A stretch of DNA of 11,374 bases from Nannocystaceae bacterium (GCA_016763875.1 JAESSZ010000740.1:1-11374), one strand, 5' to 3'; positions 1 to 7,194 are shown, counted from the stretch's first letter. A program made the numbers and translations. Notes: generated by a model from the letters alone, not told the origin.

Positions 1-878
1 ACGAACGCGAGCTCGGCCCACGGGATCGTCGCAGTCGTGGCGCTGCCGTGCCGTAGCACCCGCAGACCGCCTGCGCTGAGTTCGAACGTCGCGGTCGCCC
101 GCCCCTGCAGGTTGCCCGCGATGACGATGGCGGCGAGGAGCACCGCGGCCACGGCCAGCCACGGGCCAACGTCCCCAAAAGCGGCACGTGTGATGCGGCC
201 GACCTCGTCGAAGAAGCTGCTGTCGAACGCGTCGGATCGGACCAGCGTCACGGGAAGATCCGGTTTGCCGACGAACGGGCGGAGCACCCACGAGAGTTGG
301 GCGCCGACCAAGCCTTCGATCGCCAGCCAAGCCCACAGGACGCGGCGTGCGACACCAACGTCGTCGATGAGAGCGCGGAGCAGGCCATACATGCGGTGGA
401 TCCCGACGACGCCCGCGATGGCGAACACGATCACGTGTCCGCCGAGCAGACGTTGCGCCACGGCAACCGAGGCCTGCATGTCGGATGGCGGCGGCGCGTT
501 GCGAGACAACCACCACGACACAGGAGCCAGGGCCCCGAGCAGGGCCGCCGTGACCGACAGGCCCAGCAGACAGCAGACGGCGACCTGGCTGGCGGACAGC
601 CGCGCCCGCAATAGCCCCGAGGCCACGAGATTGGTTAGCGTGGTCAGCCCGAACAGACCCCCGAACAGCGCGACCAACTTGAGCCCGCCGAAGACCGCCT
701 GCGTGGGACTGCGCCACGCCCCCATCGTCGCGCCGTACAGCCCGGCGCCGACCACGATGGTTGCCACGCAGCCCAGCACGAGAGGACGCAGCGTCGCGCC
801 GCTGCGCACCCGCTGCACGGTCTGGGCGTCCATGCGGCACGCCGTTGTGGGTCCGTCGATCATTTGGAGAGGGGTCAT
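1..878 (-). CDS. Polytopic membrane protein with C-terminal PH-like segment (3' end outside window)
   Basis: Reading from ATG at 878 towards position 1 gives 292 residues without a stop; the gene continues past the left edge. About six hydrophobic segments are visible, near residues 32-52, 66-88, 97-124, 146-164, 181-199 and 240-255. Two short signatures stand out: LAPVSWW (about 117-123) and WVLRPFVGKPDLP (about 197-209). After the last membrane segment, residues 265 onward (TFELSAGGLRVLR, then a TIPWAEL turn) resemble the start of a bacterial PH-like beta-sandwich, which here is cut off. The ATG overlaps the stop of the upstream gene as ATGA, so the two are probably translated as a coupled pair. 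The upstream product shares both signatures, suggesting duplication. The LRPFxG pattern recalls uncharacterised multispanning proteins of other bacteria, from memory only. Function is unknown; the location is presumably the inner membrane. The long opposite-strand reading frame here is Arg/Ser/Pro/Thr-rich and not credible. Confidence 0.75.
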   Translation of the reverse strand, partial: MTPLQMIDGPTTACRMDAQTVQRVRSGATLRPLVLGCVATIVVGAGLYGATMGAWRSPTQAVFGGLKLVALFGGLFGLTTLTNLVASGLLRARLSASQVAVCCLLGLSVTAALLGALAPVSWWLSRNAPPPSDMQASVAVAQRLLGGHVIVFAIAGVVGIHRMYGLLRALIDDVGVARRVLWAWLAIEGLVGAQLSWVLRPFVGKPDLPVTLVRSDAFDSSFFDEVGRITRAAFGDVGPWLAVAAVLLAAIVIAGNLQGRATATFELSAGGLRVLRHGSATTATIPWAELAF

Positions 879-1633
879 TGGGCGCGAGGCTCGTCGCCAT
901 TCGCGACCTGGGCCCAGTGCTCGATGAAGAACTTCTTGTCGCCCAACAACTCGCCTTCATAGGGGCCGACCAACGGTCGCAGCGTGGTGGTCATCTGCAG
1001 CAGCACCAGTACGAACATGATCCCCCAGCCGCGCAGGCCCGAGAAAGTCCCGCCGTTCATCGCGCGCAGCACCCGACGAATAAGGCCCAGACCAAACGCG
1101 CTGCTGACCAACATGGCGACGATGTGAAGCGTGCCCATCACGCCGGGCGAAGACGTCGTCTGCGAAAACAGCCAGCTGACCGGAGCGAGACCCACCAGCA
1201 GGACACCGGTCAGGCCCACGCCCATCAGCAGCGCCGCCGCTGTCTCACGCAGGCTCTGCGTCGCCCCCGAGAGACTGGAGAAAATGTAGAGGCTCGGTAG
1301 GCACAACAGCGCGCACAGCAGCATGCCCGCGCTGAGCTTGGCGGGAACGATCAGAAACTGCAGCCCACCCGAGAATGCCGCGACGACCAGCCCCGTGATC
1401 GACATCGTCGCCAGCACGAGGCCCGTCAATCGCAGCAGCGTGGCGCGCCGTGGGCGATGGATGTCCTCGACGATCGCCGCGGGGGCCTGCACGAGCGCCG
1501 TGGCGTAGTCGATAAGCCGGCCGCGGAACGGGCTCCCGTGACCACGCAGCGTCTCTGCGTCTGGCGGCGCGATGGGCATGTTCGTCTGCGTGCGTCCAGG
1601 AAGGGGAGAGTTCGGGGCTGCTGTGGGGTCCAT
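875..1633 (-). CDS. Polytopic membrane protein, paralogue of the next gene downstream
   Basis: Complete 252-residue protein. The N-terminal 65 residues are polar and probably cytoplasmic. Five hydrophobic segments follow, near residues 67-88, 99-121, 129-155, 167-184 and 202-219. The tail carries LRPLVG (218-223) and then a polar FFIEHW stretch. LAPVSWLF (149-156) and TTLRPLVG line up in order and spacing with LAPVSWWL and SWVLRPFVG of the downstream protein, so the two are probably paralogues, possibly subunits of a hetero-oligomer. The stop (875-877) overlaps the next ATG by four bases. The start is uncertain: ATG 1633 lacks a good Shine-Dalgarno sequence, and ATG 1579 (residue 19) would remove a Pro-rich leader without touching the membrane core. 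I do not recognise a function; no catalytic or transport motif is visible. Confidence 0.78.
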   Translation of the reverse strand: MDPTAAPNSPLPGRTQTNMPIAPPDAETLRGHGSPFRGRLIDYATALVQAPAAIVEDIHRPRRATLLRLTGLVLATMSITGLVVAAFSGGLQFLIVPAKLSAGMLLCALLCLPSLYIFSSLSGATQSLRETAAALLMGVGLTGVLLVGLAPVSWLFSQTTSSPGVMGTLHIVAMLVSSAFGLGLIRRVLRAMNGGTFSGLRGWGIMFVLVLLQMTTTLRPLVGPYEGELLGDKKFFIEHWAQVANGDEPRAQ

Positions 1634-1635
1634 GA

Positions 1636-1661
1636 CAGGTCGTGGGTGCAGGTCGTGGGTG
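1636..1661. repeat. 13-bp perfect tandem duplication upstream of the membrane-protein pair
   Basis: CAGGTCGTGGGTG occurs twice back to back (1636-1648 and 1649-1661), immediately 5' of the ATG at 1633 on the minus strand, so it lies in the likely leader of the membrane-protein operon. The remainder of the 204-base gap (1634-1837) shows no gene, convincing promoter hexamers or hairpin with a T tract. The repeat may be chance slippage or a leader element. Confidence 0.7.
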
Positions 1662-1837
1662 GCAAGGGCGCGGCGGCGACACGCCCCGCTAACGTGGACG
1701 GACGCCGCGGGTCTGGGTAGCGGCGAGTCCGTGGACGGCCGCGCGCGGGCGTTGAACGGTCGATCACCCTATGGACGGCTCACGCGGGACGCGGGAGATT
1801 GCTGAACCTGGCGGTCTCGCTGGGCCTAGGCGGTGGG

Positions 1838-4345
1838 TCAGCGAAGCCGCACGCGGCGGCTGGCTTTGCGGTATTCCACCGAGAACCCGCGGAATCGTGG
1901 GAGGACGGCCCGCGGCGGTTCACGTCCCTTGCCGACCGATCGTACGGGTTCGATCACGACGCATCGGCGGCTGAAATCAACGCCGCAAGCGAAGCGTGTG
2001 CCCTCGAATGACCACAGTCGCGGGAAGTCCCGCAGAAGCGACGCCGGCTCGCGAGCGTCGATGCCTCGCTCCAGCGCGGTCGTGTCCGCGTCTGGCGCTA
2101 AGTCCGACGCGGCGAGCAGCTCCACGTCTTCGGCGGATGTCACTCCCAATCTGACCAAACGACCGGTAACGACGGCGACCGGGTCACCACAGGGCTCGTC
2201 GTCGGGCTTGGGCGCGAGTTGACGCAGCAACGCATCGACATGAAGTGCGTCGAGAATGGCCGCTGCCTCCAGATGCCGCCAGCGACCGCCCAACATGAGC
2301 TGTGCGATCCCCGTGATCAGCGCGGCTCCAGTCAACGGTCCACGCTCGTCTTGCAACGTCGTGCCCGCGTGCGTGATCTGAATGTCGGCCATCACGACCT
2401 TGCGGCCTCGCTGGCGGACCAAAATCGCGGGACCGATCGTCGCTTCTCCGATCCCCGCTTTGAGAAGGTCCTTGAGACGGCAGGCGAGCGCCAGGCGTCC
2501 TCTGCCTTGAGCGCCGCGCCCTACGCTAAGCCATTCGAGGTCCAAGACAATGGCCGCGGTCGGAGAGGCCGGTTGCGCGTCGGCATCGAGACCGGGAACC
2601 CATGTCGGCCGCAACAAGACCTCATGCTCACCATTGCCCCACGCAGCGGCGCCGCGGGATGTTGAACCGCGCGCGCTGCCACGCCCTTTTTTGCGGGGGA
2701 CGAACGCGGATTCTGGCACCCGCGATAGGAGGTGAGAGACAACCGCCGCGTGGTCCCAGTCCCGTGAGGTCCCGGGTGCACGTCGTGGAGCACCGACACG
2801 CTGGCGGAGCTGGTTGGCGACGGCACGTGCCTCTCGAAGGGCGCCCGTGTGTAGACCGTGTCTCGCGGCATCGCCGTCCCACAGTGCTCGAAGTTGGACC
2901 TCGACCTCGTCACGTGCGCCGCCAAATAGCCCATGACGGGCACGGTGCACGGCGTCGTGGCACTCGCCCGGCAAGACCAGGTCGCGACGAAGATCTGCGA
3001 TTGCGACAATGTCCGCAAGCACGGGCGCGAGTGCCTCCGGAGGGTCCGACAAGATCCTGGACGCCCAGGCCGAGACGGGGAGCCGTGCGCGCGTGTAGCC
3101 ACGGGGCGAGGCTACGCCGTGAGCGTCGAGATCACCCGCCGCAGTCAGGCGCTTGCGGGCGGCCTGAAGGGCAAACTCCGGCGGCGGCGTCACCCAAGGA
3201 GCCTGGGCCAGCGCGTGCGCTGAGAGTCCTGCCGCTGCCGCTCGCAGCAGCACATCGTCCAGTTCGATGCGCGTCAACTCTGGCGGCGTGTTGGGCTCCA
3301 GCGTGGTTTGGCGGGACCACAGTCGCACACAGGTGCCCGCCGAGACGCGCCCCGCGCGACCCGCTCGTTGGTCGGCAGACGCCGCAGAGATCGGTACGAG
3401 GGCGAGCACCGAATGGCCCGCCTGGTGGACCCGCATGCGGGCGAGTCCTGAGTCGATGACGGTGCGAACACCCGGGAACGTCAACGATGTTTCCGCGACG
3501 TTGGTGGACACGAAGACGCGCCGCGATCTTGCAGGTGCCAAAGCCGCCGCCAGTCTGCTTGGTTGGATTCCGCCGTGGACTGCGACCACGTCGACCTCGA
3601 CAGCCTGCAGCGCGCGTACCGTCCGCTCGATCTCGCCTTTACCCGGAAGAAACGCGAGGACATCACCATCTCGTTCGGTCAGTGCGCGGGCTACGGCTGT
3701 CGCCATGCGCCCCTCGATGTCGCGGGAACTGGGCCATCCCTCGCCCTCGTACTCGATGTCTACGGGAAAGGCACGCCCCTCGCTGCGCACGACGGCGGCG
3801 TCCAAGGTCATCGCCAACTCAGCCTCGGCCAGTGTTGCAGAGCACACAGTGAGCTGTGGGTACTTGTCCCGGGTTGCGCGAGCATGTCGAACCAGCGCGA
3901 CGACGAGGTCGACCTCCCACGCGCGTTCGTGGAACTCGTCGACCAAAATCGCGTCGAAACGGTCGAGGCCCGGGGCGACTCGCGACATATCCCCCTCGGC
4001 CAACATCGCCAGTGCGACCCCGGGTGTGACGAACAAGATCTTGGTGTCGGGACTGTGGCGCCCCTCGAACCGAACTTGGTATCCGACCGCCTCGCCGAGT
4101 TTGTCTCCGCGGCTTTGTGCGACCCAACCCGCCAGGGCGCGGGCGGCGAGCCGACGCGGCTCCACCACCAGAACCCGCGATAGCCCCGCGTCGACGAGCC
4201 AGCTCGGCAGACGGGTGGATTTGCCTGAACCGGTGGGCGCCGAGACGACGATAGGCCGGCCTTGCCCCAATGCTGCCGTGAAAGCGTCCCGAGCGTCGTC
4301 AATCGGCAGGCGAGGCGCCGCACTCGGTTGCGATCTCGCGGTCAT
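1838..4345 (-). CDS. hrpB: HrpB-like DEAH-box ATP-dependent helicase
   Basis: 835-residue superfamily 2 helicase, close in length to E. coli HrpB (about 820). Helicase motifs are all present: Walker A APTGSGKST (36-44), motif Ia VEPRRLAAR (61-69), DEFHER (136-141, the DExH box), SAT (169-171), FVSTNVAETSLT (278-289) and QRAGRAGR (326-333). The winged-helix and ratchet-like region follows to about 520. Residues 551-570 are a Lys/Arg/Gly/Ser-rich linker. The C-terminal third is unlike the HrpB I know: the usual RYPKHPWPEDP-type ending is missing and the protein stops with a basic tail RRVRLR. It presumably hydrolyses ATP to remodel RNA in the cytoplasm; the physiological substrate of HrpB proteins is poorly defined. 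ATG 4345 overlaps the stop of a small upstream frame as ATGA and has only a weak ribosome binding site. Family assignment is firm; the exact orthologue name is less so. Confidence 0.93.
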   Translation of the reverse strand: MTARSQPSAAPRLPIDDARDAFTAALGQGRPIVVSAPTGSGKSTRLPSWLVDAGLSRVLVVEPRRLAARALAGWVAQSRGDKLGEAVGYQVRFEGRHSPDTKILFVTPGVALAMLAEGDMSRVAPGLDRFDAILVDEFHERAWEVDLVVALVRHARATRDKYPQLTVCSATLAEAELAMTLDAAVVRSEGRAFPVDIEYEGEGWPSSRDIEGRMATAVARALTERDGDVLAFLPGKGEIERTVRALQAVEVDVVAVHGGIQPSRLAAALAPARSRRVFVSTNVAETSLTFPGVRTVIDSGLARMRVHQAGHSVLALVPISAASADQRAGRAGRVSAGTCVRLWSRQTTLEPNTPPELTRIELDDVLLRAAAAGLSAHALAQAPWVTPPPEFALQAARKRLTAAGDLDAHGVASPRGYTRARLPVSAWASRILSDPPEALAPVLADIVAIADLRRDLVLPGECHDAVHRARHGLFGGARDEVEVQLRALWDGDAARHGLHTGALREARAVANQLRQRVGAPRRAPGTSRDWDHAAVVSHLLSRVPESAFVPRKKGRGSARGSTSRGAAAWGNGEHEVLLRPTWVPGLDADAQPASPTAAIVLDLEWLSVGRGAQGRGRLALACRLKDLLKAGIGEATIGPAILVRQRGRKVVMADIQITHAGTTLQDERGPLTGAALITGIAQLMLGGRWRHLEAAAILDALHVDALLRQLAPKPDDEPCGDPVAVVTGRLVRLGVTSAEDVELLAASDLAPDADTTALERGIDAREPASLLRDFPRLWSFEGTRFACGVDFSRRCVVIEPVRSVGKGREPPRAVLPRFRGFSVEYRKASRRVRLR

Positions 4346-4512
4346 AGCCCCGCGGAGTCGACGCCGCCGAACTCGGTCTCGACATCGCTGTCCTGCTCGC
4401 TCAAGGCAGCCCGGTCTAACACAGGACCCTCGCGGCCGACCGTGGCGAGGTCTCTGATCGACAAACGCGTACCCCGCCAGGGGATCTGCGACACTGCGGA
4501 CGTGCGCGGCAT
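4342..4512 (-). CDS. Possible 56-residue protein translationally coupled to the helicase
   Basis: Small frame from ATG 4512 to TGA at 4342-4344. Its stop overlaps the helicase ATG (ATGA), which is typical of coupled genes, and the helicase has no good ribosome binding site of its own. Third codon positions are mostly G or C, like the neighbours. The product has no hydrophobic segment and no Cys; the C-terminal half is acidic (SEQDSDVETEF). A longer version starting at 4584 would lie opposite the signal sequence of the divergent lipoprotein, so the shorter start is preferred; even so, it overlaps that gene's 5' end by 11 bases. No family is recognised. It could be a regulatory leader, or an open frame by chance in GC-rich DNA. 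Confidence 0.35.
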   Translation of the reverse strand: MPRTSAVSQIPWRGTRLSIRDLATVGREGPVLDRAALSEQDSDVETEFGGVDSAGL

Positions 4513-4720
4513 CTTAATATTGGTGATGGCCTTGAGTTCTCTAGGCTGTGCGACCACGAAGGACCGTGGTCGCGGTGCGTGCAAGGACTACAAGCCCTGG
4601 TGTCTCGACGGCGATCGACGCTGCACCGTCGATGATCGCGGCTGCAAGGTCTGCACCTGCGGGAGGGTCAACGACGGCAACCCTCTCCCGATCGGGCCCG
4701 GCCAGCCAACCCCAGGGTGA
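4502..4720 (+). CDS. Small Cys-rich putative lipoprotein, antistasin-like
   Basis: 72 residues from GTG 4502. The N-terminus is a short export signal, MRGILILVMALSSLGC, with Cys16 as the probable lipidated residue; SLGC departs from the strict lipobox because position -3 is Ser. The mature part has six cysteines at 27, 34, 41, 48, 51 and 53 (spacing C-x6-C-x6-C-x6-C-x2-C-x-C), with the closing pattern DDRGCKVCTC typical of antistasin-type disulfide modules. The C-terminus is a Pro/Gly-rich tail. Antistasin domains in animals inhibit serine proteases; whether this one does is unknown. It is probably exported and disulfide-bonded at the cell envelope. It is divergent from the helicase transcript and convergent with the next lipoprotein. 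An AGGGGA sequence lies too far upstream (about 15 bases) for a firm start; ATG 4526 would leave a very short signal sequence. Confidence 0.6.
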   Translation: MRGILILVMALSSLGCATTKDRGRGACKDYKPWCLDGDRRCTVDDRGCKVCTCGRVNDGNPLPIGPGQPTPG

Positions 4721-4752
4721 CGGCAGCCGTTGCCCGGGAGTCGCGCGCAGCA

Positions 4753-4774
4753 GGGGCACTGAGTCTCCAGCCCC
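4753..4774. terminator. Weak candidate hairpin between two convergent lipoprotein genes
   Basis: GGGG plus CTG (4753-4756, 4759-4761) can pair with CAG plus CCCC (4768-4774), giving a 7-bp stem with a 2-base bulge and a 6-base loop. It sits in the 93-base gap between two convergent stop codons, where a bidirectional terminator would be expected. No T tract follows on either strand, so intrinsic termination is doubtful. Confidence 0.2.
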
Positions 4775-4813
4775 GACGCCGACACGACTACTGGGTGTGG
4801 TGCGAGGCCGTCG

Positions 4814-5491
4814 TCAGTCGCAGCCGCGCTTCGAGCATGCGCAGCCAGCCGCACCGTCCGCGACGATCGTGACAGAGCCGCCGTTGAGGCATTCGGCGAC
4901 GCTGTCGTTGCTGCCGCAGTACAGGATCGCGGTCGAACAGACGTTGCTGTTGCCGCATCGGAGCGTGCACGGGCCACTGCCGCATTGCACCTGAAGATCG
5001 GTGCACGCGTTCCCCTGGCACGTCACGTCGCACGCATGAGCATCGGGGCACTCGATCGTGGCGCCGTTGCACCCGTTGCCCTGACGGGTGAAGCGGCATG
5101 GCCATCCACTCGGACAACTGACCGTCTCCCCCACACACGCGCCGCCGATGCATGGAATGAGGCAAACACCACCGTCACAATCGGCGCACCCGGCCGGACA
5201 CACCCCCTCCGGGTCGGGAGCCTCACCGCACACTGCACCGGACTCGCTGGTGTCATCGGTGGTTGTCGTCGGCTCGCCCGTCGTTCCGCCCGTCGTTGCA
5301 CCAACCGGTTCGCCCGTCGTTCCGCCCGTGCTCCCCCCGCCCGTGGAGGAGTCCTCTTCTGCGAGTTCGTCGCCCGAAGTGGTGGTTGAGCCGCCCGTTC
5401 TCGCCCCGGCAGGACCCAAATATTCGGGGTCGCGCTCAATGCATGCCACGTTGAGTAACGCGCATGCAACCAATGCGACTAGGCGGCACAT
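4814..5491 (-). CDS. Cys-rich surface lipoprotein with Thr/Gly/Ser linker and 22-residue repeats
   Basis: 225 residues from ATG 5491, which has a TGGGA ribosome-binding-like sequence just upstream and opens directly into a signal peptide (MCRLVALVACALLNVAC). Cys17 is the likely lipid anchor, although Asn at -3 is not a classic lipobox. Residues 32-85 are a low-complexity Thr/Gly/Ser/Glu linker with repeated TTGEP, a style common in Nannocystineae lipoproteins. Residues 88-224 hold more than 20 cysteines. Within them, cysteines 126, 148, 170 and 192 start units of exactly 22 residues with a shared layout: Cys, short turn, Cys, three or four residues later often another Cys, a Gly/Asn pair, Cys, then an aliphatic strand such as ATIE, LQVQ or AILY. 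Such spacing suits a disulfide-stapled solenoid or beta-helix on the outer surface. No enzymatic motif is seen. Frames starting further upstream only add a poor leader. The function is unknown, perhaps adhesion or a structural role. Confidence 0.85.
   Translation of the reverse strand: MCRLVALVACALLNVACIERDPEYLGPAGARTGGSTTTSGDELAEEDSSTGGGSTGGTTGEPVGATTGGTTGEPTTTTDDTSESGAVCGEAPDPEGVCPAGCADCDGGVCLIPCIGGACVGETVSCPSGWPCRFTRQGNGCNGATIECPDAHACDVTCQGNACTDLQVQCGSGPCTLRCGNSNVCSTAILYCGSNDSVAECLNGGSVTIVADGAAGCACSKRGCD
5274..5329. repeat. Two identical 20-bp copies in the lipoprotein linker
   Basis: TCGCCCGTCGTTCCGCCCGT occurs at 5274-5293 and again at 5310-5329 (36-base period, a multiple of three). 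On the minus strand both copies encode TGGTTGE-type linker sequence. This is internal duplication in the low-complexity linker, prone to in-frame length change. Confidence 0.75.
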
Positions 5492-5634
5492 ACGGTCCCA
5501 GGCTAACGCTGAGTTCGACGTACCGCAACGGATAACCACGGTCATCATCGCGCGACGTGGCAAAAATCGCGCGACCACGTGGCCGCAAACAGGCCTCGCG
5601 GTTCGGTCGCGGAACGGGGGACACTGTCAACGTT

Positions 5635-7194
5635 GTGACCCCGCCCCCGAACAAACGGCAAGAGCTTGAGGCAACCGACCTCAGCGGGCCGTCCGACCAC
5701 CACACGGACACGGCATCCAGCGCGAGTCTTGTTGTGATCTCCGGCGGCGGCGTCGGCCGGTCCCACCCGGTCGACGAGGAAATCGTCATCGGTCGAGATC
5801 CGGAGTGCACGATCCACCTTCGTGACAGTTCGGTCTCTCGAGCCCACGTTCGCGTGCACGCTCTCGCCGACGGATCCCATGAGCTGGTGGACCTGCGCAG
5901 CAGCAACGGGACGCGGGTCAATGGAGAGCGAGTCACCAAGGCGCGCTTGCGGCACGGGGACCGCATCGGGGTCGGAAAGACGACGCATTTCGTTTTCCTT
6001 CAGCACAACCGATCCGAAGAGCAGGTGCTTCGAATGCAGAAGTTGTACTCGCTCGGCGAACTCGCTGGCGGAATAGCGCATGACTTCAACAACATGTTGT
6101 GCGCGGCGCTGGCAAGTATTTCCGACGTCATGACCGACAGTGCAATGCCCAAAGAGTTGCAGGGAACGCTCGCGGACGGACACGCGGCCGTGCTGCGCTG
6201 CTCGGAGCTCACACAGCAGCTCGTAGCGTTTGCCGCGAGTCGACGGTCGGTACAGAACACGGCGGTCGTCGACAGCATCGTGGTGGAGGTGTGCACCCTG
6301 CTGCGTCGCACACTTTCGGCTGCGATCACGTTGGACGCGGCGGTCGACCCGGATCTCATCGTCGCCTGTGACGGAGCGAAACTGTTCCAGGTCCTGCTCA
6401 ACCTGTGCACCAACGCCCGGGACGCAATGGGCGACAGCGGTGGCGTCCTGCGAATACGGGCTACTCCCGTCAACATCGGCGAGTCCGACCCGCCCGATCT
6501 TCTGGCCGCCGGCGACTACGTTTGCATCACCGTCCAAGACAGTGGCACCGGGATGACCGACTTGGTCCGGCAGCGGGTTTTCGAACCGTTCTTCAGCCAC
6601 CGGCCAGCCTCCACGGATACCAACGCGGGGCTTGGCATGTCGACGGCCTACAGCATCGTTCGCGCCGCCGGTGGCGAGCTGACCGTCGATAGCAAGCTAG
6701 GGGTCGGCACACTCTTCAGCGCGTACGTCCCAGCCGCAGTGCCCGCCGACCGCGCGGACGACGACACGGCACCAACGAAAGCGAGATGCGCGCCACCGCG
6801 GCCCCCCTTGTCAGGCTCGCTGTTGCTGGTGGACGACGAGGAAGTACTGCTTCGCGCGCTTGCCCGCGCACTTCGGCGACGAGGGTTCGACGTTGTCACC
6901 GCGGCCGATGGGATTGAGGCACTCAAGGTTTTCGAGCAGCACCGAGACTCGATCTCGCTGGTTCTGCTCGACCTCGACCTCCCCGAGCTTCATGGCGGCG
7001 ACGTGCTCAAGGCCATTCGACGGATGGCTCCCGACGTACCCGTGGTCGTCGTCAGCGGCGCCGTCGAAGGGGCTCGCAAAGCGGCGGCGATGAACGACGG
7101 TGCCTCTTGTGTCCTTACAAAGCCGTTCTCGGTGGCAACCCTGCTCGAAGCCGTCGGGACGTTTGGCGCACCACCACTCACCAATCCGAACTAG
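5635..7194 (+). CDS. FHA-domain hybrid sensor histidine kinase/response regulator
   Basis: 519 residues from GTG 5635. Domain order: (1) FHA at about 31-121, with IGRDPECTIHLRDSSVSRAH and SSNGTRVNG carrying the Arg, Ser, His and Asn-Gly residues typical of phosphothreonine binding. (2) Dimerisation/phosphoacceptor region with GGIAHDFNN, His149, of the NtrB-like type. (3) HATPase to about 368, with LCTNARDAM (N box, Asn260), DSGTGM (G1), FEPFFS (F box) and GLGMST (G2). (4) Receiver at about 395-510, with the acidic pair DDEE, acceptor Asp446 in LLDLDLP, Ser474 and Lys496 in LTKPF. All catalytic residues are present. There is no membrane segment, so it is a soluble cytoplasmic kinase that would sense through FHA. 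It has no DNA-binding output, so the phosphoryl group probably moves on to another protein. An in-frame GTG at 5557 would add 26 basic residues with poorer third-position GC; GGGGGA lies about 13 bases upstream of the GTG chosen here. Confidence 0.92.
   Translation: MTPPPNKRQELEATDLSGPSDHHTDTASSASLVVISGGGVGRSHPVDEEIVIGRDPECTIHLRDSSVSRAHVRVHALADGSHELVDLRSSNGTRVNGERVTKARLRHGDRIGVGKTTHFVFLQHNRSEEQVLRMQKLYSLGELAGGIAHDFNNMLCAALASISDVMTDSAMPKELQGTLADGHAAVLRCSELTQQLVAFAASRRSVQNTAVVDSIVVEVCTLLRRTLSAAITLDAAVDPDLIVACDGAKLFQVLLNLCTNARDAMGDSGGVLRIRATPVNIGESDPPDLLAAGDYVCITVQDSGTGMTDLVRQRVFEPFFSHRPASTDTNAGLGMSTAYSIVRAAGGELTVDSKLGVGTLFSAYVPAAVPADRADDDTAPTKARCAPPRPPLSGSLLLVDDEEVLLRALARALRRRGFDVVTAADGIEALKVFEQHRDSISLVLLDLDLPELHGGDVLKAIRRMAPDVPVVVVSGAVEGARKAAAMNDGASCVLTKPFSVATLLEAVGTFGAPPLTNPN

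Noticed and set aside
37..927. Long plus-strand open frame opposite the left membrane protein
   Set aside because: The product is Arg/Ser/Thr/Pro-rich with no hydrophobic or domain structure; the minus strand gives a coherent membrane protein with motifs shared by its neighbour.
1841..1862. Hairpin at the end of the helicase gene
   Set aside because: Short CCGC/GCGG stem inside the coding sequence without a T tract.
3267..4457. Plus-strand open frame of 396 codons
   Set aside because: It lies opposite the helicase motifs; it is a GC-rich antisense shadow with low-complexity Ser/Thr/Arg composition.
5557..5575. Sigma-54 -24/-12 promoter suggested by TGGCAAAAATCGCGC
   Set aside because: The GG and GC spacing and the TTGC element do not match the consensus.
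5557..5634. N-terminal extension of the FHA kinase from GTG 5557
   Set aside because: It adds a basic stretch with lower third-position GC and no ribosome binding site; it more likely belongs to the divergent promoter region. It cannot be excluded.
5545..6600. Minus-strand open frame of 351 codons
   Set aside because: It is antisense to the FHA and kinase domains, which have every expected catalytic motif on the plus strand.
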